Positions 49,785 to 56,473 of a DNA stretch of 64,000 nucleotides are shown here, piece after piece (the stretch's first letter is position 1; every line of letters starts with the position of its first letter). The notes beneath the pieces were generated by a model, which saw only the letters and a list, made by a program, of their open reading frames with translations, ran no database searches and was not told where the DNA came from. The position numbers were made by a program, and so were the translations under genes. The stretch comes from Acidovorax sp. FJL06 (lineage in GTDB: Bacteria; Pseudomonadota; Gammaproteobacteria; Burkholderiales; Burkholderiaceae_C): NCBI RefSeq assembly GCF_003852545.1, contig NZ_QAJR01000007.1, positions 1 through 64,000 on the forward strand, written 5' to 3'.

Positions 49785-51641
49785 ATGACTTCCTCCCCTC
49801 CCGATATCGCCAGCGTCCAGACGCTGCCCCAGCTGCTTGCCTACCGCGCTGCCAGCACCCCCGACGCCGAGGCCTTCCGGGCGTTTGACCCCGGCACCCA
49901 GGCCTGGACGAGCCTGACCTGGGCGCAGGCCGCCGAGCGCGTCGGCACCTGGGCGCAGGCCCTGGCGGCCATGCAGCTCCCCGTGGCAGCCCGCGTGGCC
50001 ATCCTGCTGCCCAATGGCCTGCACGCCATGTGCGCCGACCAGTCCACGCTGGCCACGGGCTGCGTGCCTGTGCCACTGCACGCCATCGACAACCCGGGCA
50101 GCATCGCCTACATCCTTGCGGACTGCGAGGCCTCCCTGCTCATCGTGGGCCAGGCCGAGCAATGGGAGAAGATCCGGGCCGTGGGCACGCCGTTCCCGGC
50201 CCTGCGCGCCGTGGTGATCACCGACGACGACACCTCGACGTTCACGCCCACCGCAGGCTCTGGCGAAAGCCCGGCGGTGGGCTCGCTGGTGCAGTGGCTG
50301 GCGGGCGCCAGCGCAGCCCCGGCCCCCGTCATCACACCGCCCGGCGCGGACGACCTGGCGGCCATCGTCTACACCTCCGGCACCACGGGCAAACCCAAGG
50401 GGGTGATGCTGACGCACCGCAACGTGGTCAGCGACGTGAAAGCCGTGCTCGACCGCATCGCGCCCACCGTGGACGACGTGTTCTTGTCCTTCCTGCCGCT
50501 GTCGCACACCTTCGAGCGCACGGGCGGCTATTACCTGCCGATTGCGGCGGGGAGCTGCGTGGCCTATGCGCGCTCGGTGGCGCTGCTGGCCGACGACCTG
50601 AAAACCGTGCGGCCCACCGTGCTGGTGTCGGTGCCGCGCATTTACGAACGCATCCACGCCAAGCTGCTCGAAAAGCTCTCGCCCACGCCCTGGAAGATGC
50701 AGCTGTATGAAGCCGCACAGCACAAGGGCTGGGCGCGCTTTTGTGCCGCACAGGGCCTGCCCGCGCCATCGGCAAACGAAAGCAGCGCCGCCGGCTGGAT
50801 GGCCGCCCTGCCCTGGCCTCTGCTGCAGGCCCTGGTGGCCCAACCGCTGCTGGCGCAGTTTGGCGGCCGCGTGCGGGTGGCCGTGAGCGGCGGCGCGCCG
50901 CTGTCGCCCACCATTGCCAAGTGCTTCTTGGGCCTGGGCCTGCCGCTGGTGCAGGGCTACGGCATGACCGAAACCGCGCCCGTGGTATCGGTGAATTCGC
51001 TGCATGACAACGACCCGGCCTGTGTGGGCAAGGCCCTGCCCGGCGTGGAAGTGCGCATCGGCGAGAACCGCGAGCTGCAGGTGCGCGGCCCCATCGTGAT
51101 GAAGGGCTACTGGAAGCGCCCGGAAGACACGGCCAAGATCCTGGGCCCGGATGGCTGGCTGGGCACGGGCGACCAGGCCGAGATCGTGAACGGCCGCATC
51201 TACATCAAGGGCCGCATCAAGGAGATCATCGTCACCTCCACCGGCGAAAAGATCCCCCCGGGCGACCTGGAGCTGGCCCTGCTGGCCGACCCGCTGCTGG
51301 AGCAGACTTTTGTGGTGGGCGAGAACCGCCCCTTCATCGCCTGCGTGGCCGTGCTCAAGGCCGACGAGTGGCAGCGCCTGGCGGCCGACCTGGGCCTGTC
51401 TGCGCAGGACGCCGCGAGCCTCAACCACCCCAGCGTGCACCGCGCAGTGCTGGCGCGCATCGAGAAGAACACCGCCAGCTTCGCCCGCTACGCCGTGCCC
51501 CGCGCCGTGCACTGCACGCTCACGCCCTGGACGATCGAGAACACCTTCATGACGCCCACGCTCAAGCTCAAGCGCAACAACCTGATGGCGCACTTTGCAG
51601 AGGCGATTGAGGGGATGTACCAGAAGCCGGGTGGGCGCTAA
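49785..51641 (+). CDS. Long-chain acyl-CoA synthetase (AMP-forming)
   Basis: 618 aa ANL-superfamily ligase. The P-loop-like AMP motif YTSGTTGKPKGVM is near residue 195. Also present are FLPLSHTFERTGGYY (long-chain ligase hallmark), GYGMTETAPVVS and the hinge/C-domain GDQAEIVNGRIYIKGRIKEIIV with the GEKIPP catalytic-Lys region. It activates fatty acids to acyl-CoAs. ATG at 49785 chosen. Only 3-4 nt overlap at the 3' end with the convergent gene. The 261 nt before it contain no gene. Confidence 0.93.
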   Translation: MTSSPPDIASVQTLPQLLAYRAASTPDAEAFRAFDPGTQAWTSLTWAQAAERVGTWAQALAAMQLPVAARVAILLPNGLHAMCADQSTLATGCVPVPLHAIDNPGSIAYILADCEASLLIVGQAEQWEKIRAVGTPFPALRAVVITDDDTSTFTPTAGSGESPAVGSLVQWLAGASAAPAPVITPPGADDLAAIVYTSGTTGKPKGVMLTHRNVVSDVKAVLDRIAPTVDDVFLSFLPLSHTFERTGGYYLPIAAGSCVAYARSVALLADDLKTVRPTVLVSVPRIYERIHAKLLEKLSPTPWKMQLYEAAQHKGWARFCAAQGLPAPSANESSAAGWMAALPWPLLQALVAQPLLAQFGGRVRVAVSGGAPLSPTIAKCFLGLGLPLVQGYGMTETAPVVSVNSLHDNDPACVGKALPGVEVRIGENRELQVRGPIVMKGYWKRPEDTAKILGPDGWLGTGDQAEIVNGRIYIKGRIKEIIVTSTGEKIPPGDLELALLADPLLEQTFVVGENRPFIACVAVLKADEWQRLAADLGLSAQDAASLNHPSVHRAVLARIEKNTASFARYAVPRAVHCTLTPWTIENTFMTPTLKLKRNNLMAHFAEAIEGMYQKPGGR

Positions 51642-52597
51642 GTGGAAGCTGGCACCTGCCACTGCGGCAGGTACTCGTTGACCATGGCCTCCACCACCTC
51701 TGCCTGAAGCGCATCCCGGCGACGCTTGAGGGGGTCGCGGTCCTGCTGGGCACTCATCCACCGCTTGAAGCGCGCAAAGGCCAGGGGATGCAGGGTGTTC
51801 ATGCGCGCCATGGTGCCATTGGAGGCCACGATCACCGCACTGAACGGTGGTGCGTCCATCAGCACATGGGCCTGACGGGCCTGCGTGACCCAGAAGTCAT
51901 CCTCATCGTCACTCATGCGGATGGGATGAGGATCTTCCCCCTGCTGTTCACGCCGCAGGATGTCCACCTCAAAGCCATCCTGGTTGACGGCCGTGTACTT
52001 GTCCAGGTCCTTGAGCCGGAAGGTCTTGTCCACCTTCTTGAGCACCCCCAGCATGGAGCTGTCCACGCGGGCCAGCGCGGTTGCAAAGTGGAGCCGCTTG
52101 CGCACGTCCCACAGCAGGTCAATGTCGCGCGTCGCCACCGCGTCGTCATCCACAACAACGCCTGCAGCAGCCTCGTAGGCATAGAGCGCATGGGTGCCAA
52201 CCACCCGAAAAAACTCCGTCAGACCTGACGAGGCCATGCGATCCAGCACTTTGACCACCATGGGGTCCACCCGCCCTACCCGCAGCGCACGGTTCATGCG
52301 CTCGTGCTCCTTGCGCTTTTCCGTCAGGGCCGCCAAGCGGTCTTGTGCAAGCTGCTTGCGCTCCAGAAAACGTGCATAGGTTCGCTCGGTTTCCGGAGTT
52401 CTAGGCCCCAGGCTTTTTTCGGCCCCCTTGGGGCTGGTGCGTACCAGGTAAACAGCCTCGGGCGCCGAGGCAGGCCCCTTGTGCCAGTACATACCGCCAC
52501 GCACCAGCAATGCTTCGCGCTCCGCGTCCTCGCAGGCCTCGAACACCGAGACAGCATCAATGTATTGACGGGCAAGGTTAGGGCGTATTTCGCGCAT
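51638..52597 (-). CDS. Nucleotidyltransferase-fold protein, GSU2403 type
   Basis: 319 aa. The central block VVGTHALYAYEAAAGVVVDD and ATRDIDLLWDVRKR (DxD motif) resembles the minimal nucleotidyltransferase fold as found in GSU2403-type proteins. The N-terminal part is charged and helical, and the C-terminal part (LHPLAFARFKRWMSAQQDRDPLKRRRDALQAEVV) is typical of these proteins. No partner gene (HEPN, antitoxin) adjoins. The upstream region is strongly AT-rich with a 9-bp inverted repeat touching the start codon. Function unknown; a defence or toxin-related role is possible. Confidence 0.7.
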   Translation of the reverse strand: MREIRPNLARQYIDAVSVFEACEDAEREALLVRGGMYWHKGPASAPEAVYLVRTSPKGAEKSLGPRTPETERTYARFLERKQLAQDRLAALTEKRKEHERMNRALRVGRVDPMVVKVLDRMASSGLTEFFRVVGTHALYAYEAAAGVVVDDDAVATRDIDLLWDVRKRLHFATALARVDSSMLGVLKKVDKTFRLKDLDKYTAVNQDGFEVDILRREQQGEDPHPIRMSDDEDDFWVTQARQAHVLMDAPPFSAVIVASNGTMARMNTLHPLAFARFKRWMSAQQDRDPLKRRRDALQAEVVEAMVNEYLPQWQVPAST

Positions 52598-52633
52598 TCG
52601 GTATAAAAGTCAAAAAACTAAAAATATACCGAA
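52597..52633. promoter_or_regulatory. Inverted repeat at the start of the nucleotidyltransferase gene
   Basis: TTCGGTATA (52597-52605) and its perfect complement TATACCGAA (52625-52633) are separated by 19 nt of very AT-rich sequence. The first arm overlaps the start codon on the minus strand. It resembles an operator for an autoregulator or a host factor. Confidence 0.5.
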
Positions 52634-52645
52634 ATTACAATTAAA

Positions 52646-53788
52646 TCAATAAGTTGTAGTAGGTTTTTTATTCAGAGAGTTGCATGCAAGAGCAACTCCC
52701 CCCTCCCCCGCATACGCCACCCCAAACCGGTTCGCCAGAAAATCCGCCAGCCGCACCGCCTCCTGCCCCACAAAGCCCTGCTGTGGCAATTGCCCCTGGG
52801 CCACCAGGTCCAGCACCGTGCAGATGCCTGCGGCCGTGGTGAGCTGGATGGCGCTCAGCCGGTGCCCCGCCAGCGCGGTGCCCACAATGCGGGCCGAGTA
52901 CGACTCCTGCACCAGCCGCCCGCCGCGTTGGCCCGCTGCGGTGGCAAAGATCACGATCACGTCCTGATCGGTGGTGGGGATCGCGCTTTCCAGGATGTCC
53001 TTGAGCAGATCGCGCCGATCACGCAGGCGCAGGTCATTCAGCAGCAGCTTCAGGATGGCGTTGTGGCCCGGGTAGCGGATGGACTGGTAGTCCACCTGCC
53101 GCGCCTTGCCTGCCAACGTCTCGGTGAGCGTGCCCAGGCCGCCCGAGGTGTTGAACGCCTCGTACTCCACGCCATCCAGCGCAAAGGTTTCCAGCCCCTC
53201 CAGCGCGGGCACCGTGGTGCGTGCGCCGTCCATAATCGCCTCGCAGGGGTTGCAGTATTCGTTGATAAGGCCCTCGGTGCTCCAGGTCAGGTTGTAGCGC
53301 AGGGCACCCTGGGGGTAGCGGGGCAGCGCCCCCACGCGCATGCGCAGGGTGTGCAGGATGTCAAAACGGCGAGCCAAATCGTTGCCCACGATGCCGATGA
53401 ACCCCGGCGCCAGGCCACACTGGGGCATGAGCACACTGCGGGCGTTGGCAGCCAGGGCGCGAATGGCCTGGGTGCTGGCCACGTCCTCGGTCAGGTCAAA
53501 GTAGTGCACACCTCCCGCAGCACACAAGGTGGCCACAGGCACGGCACGGTGGAACGGCAGTGCGTTGAGCACGGCAAACCGGCCGTCGATAACGGCCTGC
53601 AGGCTCGCGTCGTCGGTGGCCAGGCGGGTGGCCACGCCCAAAGCAGCCACCTCGGCCAGGCGGGCCGGGTCGCGGTCGGCCACCAGGACGTCGTAGCCAC
53701 CGGCCTGCTGCAACAAGAGCGCCATGGCAAAGCCAATGTGGCCCGCACCCAGGATGGTGACGGCGTGGCGGGCGGAAGTGGCGGTCAT
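52646..53788 (-). CDS. Saccharopine dehydrogenase-like oxidoreductase (lysine 6-dehydrogenase type)
   Basis: 380 aa. N-terminal Rossmann fold with GAGHIGFAMALLL and Asp-containing VADRDPARL. The catalytic domain shows MPQCGLAPGFIGIVGNDL, WSTEGLINEYCNPCEAI and TSGGLGTLTETL, which are saccharopine/lysine-6-dehydrogenase motifs. It oxidises an amino acid, possibly lysine at the epsilon-amino group, with NAD(P)+. Divergent from an AsnC-type gene, an arrangement common for amino-acid catabolic genes. The last residues (LNKKPTTTY) run into the AT-rich region and may be a recent C-terminal change. Confidence 0.83.
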   Translation of the reverse strand: MTATSARHAVTILGAGHIGFAMALLLQQAGGYDVLVADRDPARLAEVAALGVATRLATDDASLQAVIDGRFAVLNALPFHRAVPVATLCAAGGVHYFDLTEDVASTQAIRALAANARSVLMPQCGLAPGFIGIVGNDLARRFDILHTLRMRVGALPRYPQGALRYNLTWSTEGLINEYCNPCEAIMDGARTTVPALEGLETFALDGVEYEAFNTSGGLGTLTETLAGKARQVDYQSIRYPGHNAILKLLLNDLRLRDRRDLLKDILESAIPTTDQDVIVIFATAAGQRGGRLVQESYSARIVGTALAGHRLSAIQLTTAAGICTVLDLVAQGQLPQQGFVGQEAVRLADFLANRFGVAYAGEGGVALACNSLNKKPTTTY

Positions 53789-53902
53789 GGCAGTGCTCCT
53801 GGTGTGTGCTGGCGGCCGGGCCGCAGCGGTGGTGAAAGATGCCTTGATGCTAGGAAAGGGCACTGTCAATGTGTAGCCACCAGAGCGTCGAAAAATCGCT
53901 CC

Positions 53903-53914
53903 TATGACGTCATA
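53903..53914. promoter_or_regulatory. Palindrome TATGACGTCATA in the divergent asnC region
   Basis: Perfect 12-bp palindrome, 13 nt before the first asnC ATG and about 115 nt from the divergent dehydrogenase start. A likely AsnC/Lrp operator for autoregulation and control of the divergent gene. Confidence 0.55.
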
Positions 53915-53926
53915 ACGGCGAATATC

Positions 53927-54415
53927 ATGGCCGCTATGACTTTTGAGCCTACAACCCCCACCGCCCCGCCCGCACTGGACGCCACTGACCGCCAGTTGCT
54001 GAGCCTGCTGCAGGCCAACGCCCGCGAAGGCACGGCCCAATTGGCCCGCAAGCTGGGGCTGGCGCGCACCACCGTGGTGGCGCGCATTGCGCGGTTGGAG
54101 CGCTCGGGCGTGGTGGCGGGTTACGGTGTGCGGCTGGGCGCGCGGCTCGATGCCACTACGGTGCGGGCCTGGTGCAGCATCAGCGTGCTGCCCAAGGCCG
54201 CGCCCGCCGTGCTGCGCGCGCTACAGGCCATGCCCGAGGTCGAAGAGGTGTCGGCCGTGAGCGGCCCGTTTGACTATCTGGTGTTCTTGCGCTGCACCAG
54301 CCACGAGCAGCTCGACACCCTGCTCGACCGCGTGGGCCAGCTCGACGGGGTGCACCAGACGCAGACCAGCATCGTGCTCAGCCGAAAAATCGATCGGCGC
54401 AGCGTGGGTGCTTGA
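53927..54415 (+). CDS. Lrp/AsnC-family transcriptional regulator
   Basis: 162 aa (159 if the second ATG at 53936 is used). N-terminal HTH: LDATDRQLLSLLQANAREGTAQLARKLGLARTTVVARIARLERSGVV. C-terminal RAM domain with VSGPFDYLVFLRC and the ligand-loop region. Amino-acid-responsive octameric regulator. Divergent from the dehydrogenase gene with a 12-bp palindrome between them, so it probably senses the dehydrogenase substrate. Confidence 0.92.
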   Translation: MAAMTFEPTTPTAPPALDATDRQLLSLLQANAREGTAQLARKLGLARTTVVARIARLERSGVVAGYGVRLGARLDATTVRAWCSISVLPKAAPAVLRALQAMPEVEEVSAVSGPFDYLVFLRCTSHEQLDTLLDRVGQLDGVHQTQTSIVLSRKIDRRSVGA

Positions 54416-54417
54416 CT

Positions 54418-54473
54418 ACTATTTTGATAGCTTAAAACACATACCACACGCGCGGAAAGGCCGTTTTTTAATA
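54418..54473. repeat. Dispersed repeat, diverged copy between asnC and the acyltransferase
   Basis: TACTATTTTGATAGCTTAAA then a degenerate centre (no clear AGCGCT arms) and GAAAGGCCGTTTTTTAATAG. The lead-in TACTATTTTGATAGCT and the GAAAGGCC-T-rich end match the meaB copy. It lies between convergent genes. Confidence 0.5.
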
Positions 54474-54485
54474 GATATTTCCGGC

Positions 54486-55073
54486 TCAGGCCTCGAACTG
54501 TGTCGGATTTTTACCCCGGATGGGCGCATAAAACGCCTTGATGGCCGCCATGTCGCGCTCCACATCGCCCGTGGGCTCGAACACCGGGCCCAGGCCGCCG
54601 ACCTTGCGGCCGTAGTCCACAAACGCCAGCACGATGGGCACGCCTGCCTGCTGGGCAATGTAGTAAAAGCCCGTTTTCCAGTGCCGCGTCTTGCCGCGCG
54701 TGCCCTCGGGCGGCACGATGAGCTGCATGGGGCCTTCGGCCTGCCGCATGGCCTGGGCCGAACTGGCCACCAAGTTGTTGGCCTGGCTTCGGTCCACCGG
54801 AATGCCGCCCAGCCAGCGCATCACCCCACCAAAAGGCGCCTTGAACAGGCTGTGCTTGCCCATCCAGTACACCCGCAGGCGCAGCGAAAACGCGAGCATC
54901 AGCGTGTATGGCAAATCCCAGTTGCTGGTGTGCGGCGCGGCGATCAGCACGCTTTTGGTGGCATGGGGGGGCAAGGCGCCTTCGACCTTCCAGCCGGTGA
55001 TGCGCAGGGTGAAGCGGGAGAAAGCGCGCAGGAGCGTGTTGACAACCGGCGTGTCAAAAATGGTGTGGTGCAT
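54486..55073 (-). CDS. 1-acyl-sn-glycerol-3-phosphate acyltransferase-like protein
   Basis: 195 aa. PlsC-type motifs: motif I HTSNWD (H-x4-D), motif II region GGIPVDRSQ, motif III VPPEGTRGK. It transfers acyl chains to a lysophospholipid or related acceptor at the inner membrane. It is shorter than PlsC and starts with FDTPVVNTLLRAFSRFTLRITGW, typical of stand-alone PlsC-domain proteins whose acceptor is unknown. Start at MHHTIFDT (55073). Confidence 0.85.
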   Translation of the reverse strand: MHHTIFDTPVVNTLLRAFSRFTLRITGWKVEGALPPHATKSVLIAAPHTSNWDLPYTLMLAFSLRLRVYWMGKHSLFKAPFGGVMRWLGGIPVDRSQANNLVASSAQAMRQAEGPMQLIVPPEGTRGKTRHWKTGFYYIAQQAGVPIVLAFVDYGRKVGGLGPVFEPTGDVERDMAAIKAFYAPIRGKNPTQFEA

Positions 55074-55429
55074 GGGAGGGCGGGTGACGAAACAGGGCCC
55101 GCAGGCGGGACCCAGGCGCTGCGCCGGGCGCCGCGCAGGCATAAAAAGCGCCGCAATTGTCGCCGATGGCACCGATGCCCCACCTTGATACAAGGCAATG
55201 CACCACCGGGGCTGCAGCTACGCAGGCAAACATGAACTCTCAATTTGATAGCACCTTGGACACAGCAGATTTACGGTAGAGCCCGATTTTGAGCAAGGCC
55301 ACACGCTGGCGCCGGACGGGAGCGCAATGGGATAATTGCGGCTTTACGACTGCAGCCTGCGGCCGCCTCGCGCACCGAGCGGGCACCCCGCTGCAGACCT
55401 CACCCCTCCCCGCCCTCCGTTTTTGCCCC
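55074..55429. other. Intergenic region between plsC-like gene and dusA
   Basis: No gene seen in this 356-nt gap. It holds a partial dispersed repeat (55243-55275: TTTGATAGCACCTTGGACAC, GCAGATTTA) and, further on, GGGATAATTGCGG (55329-55341), a possible -10 for dusA. Confidence 0.45.
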
Positions 55430-56452
55430 GTGGAACCCACCCTGAGCCCCTGGCGCATGTCCATCGCCCCCATGATGGACTGGACCGACCGCCACTGCCG
55501 TTACTTTCACCGGCTGCTGACCCGCCAGACCCTGCTGTACACCGAGATGGTGAACGCGGGCGGCATCCTGTATGGCGGCACCGAGCGGCACCTGCGCTTC
55601 AACGCCGAAGAACATCCTGTGGCCCTGCAACTGGGCGGCAACGAACCCGACAAGCTGGCCCAGGCCGCGCGACTGGGTGAGCAATGGGGCTACGACGAGA
55701 TCAACCTCAACTGCGGCTGCCCCAGCGACCGCGTGCAGCGCGGCGCCTTTGGCGCAAGCCTCATGAAAGCGCCCCAGCTGGTGGCCGACTGCGTCAAGGC
55801 CATGAAAGATGTGGTCAGCGTGCCCGTGACCGTCAAACACCGCATCGGCATCGACAAAGTGGAGGACTACGGCTTTGTGCGCGACTTCGTCGGCACCGTG
55901 GCCGAGGCCGGCTGCACCGTGTTCATCGTGCACGCGCGCAACGCCTGGCTGCAGGGCCTCTCCCCCAAGGAAAACCGTGACATCCCGCCCCTGCGCTACG
56001 AGGTGGTGCACCGCCTCAAGGCCGAGTTTCCGCAGTTCACCATTGCCATCAATGGCGGCATCCAGACCGATGACGTGGTGCTGCAGCAGCTCGACCACCT
56101 GGACGGCGTGATGATCGGCCGCGAGGCGTATCACAACCCCTGGTGGCTGGCCCGCTGGGACCAGCTCTACTACGGCGGCGCCGCCTGCCCCCTGACCCGC
56201 GAAGAGGTGGAGCTGGCCATGGTTGAGTACATGGAACGGGAGGCCGCGCAGCACGGCACGCCCTGGCCCCACATCGCCCGCCACATGCTGGGCCTGCGCC
56301 ACAGCCTGCCGGGCGCCCGCATCTGGCGCCAGGTGTGGAGCAACCATTTGCTCAAGGACCGGCCCGCACGTGAGGTGCATGCGTTGGCAATGGAGACCTA
56401 TGGCACCTTTGCCTATGGGCACCCGGCAGAGGCAGGCGCCGACGCTGGATAA
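55430..56452 (+). CDS. dusA: tRNA-dihydrouridine(20/20a) synthase DusA
   Basis: 340 aa if translated from the GTG at 55430; the ATG at 55460 (MSIAPMMDWTDRHCRYF) gives 330 aa and both fit the family. FMN-barrel features: SIAPMMDWTDRHCRYFHRLL, ALQLGGN, NLNCGCPSDRVQRGAFGASLM (catalytic Cys in GCPS), VKHRIGID, and NGGIQT. It reduces uridine at positions 20/20a in the D-loop. The open frame upstream of 55430 has no conserved sequence. Confidence 0.93.
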   Translation: MEPTLSPWRMSIAPMMDWTDRHCRYFHRLLTRQTLLYTEMVNAGGILYGGTERHLRFNAEEHPVALQLGGNEPDKLAQAARLGEQWGYDEINLNCGCPSDRVQRGAFGASLMKAPQLVADCVKAMKDVVSVPVTVKHRIGIDKVEDYGFVRDFVGTVAEAGCTVFIVHARNAWLQGLSPKENRDIPPLRYEVVHRLKAEFPQFTIAINGGIQTDDVVLQQLDHLDGVMIGREAYHNPWWLARWDQLYYGGAACPLTREEVELAMVEYMEREAAQHGTPWPHIARHMLGLRHSLPGARIWRQVWSNHLLKDRPAREVHALAMETYGTFAYGHPAEAGADAG

Positions 56453-56473
56453 AGGCGGGCGCAGCCTGCGGCG

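Noticed and set aside
55289-55429. Longer N-terminus for DusA starting at 55289
   Set aside because: The additional 47 residues show no conservation pattern; a probable promoter box at 55331-55336 lies within them.
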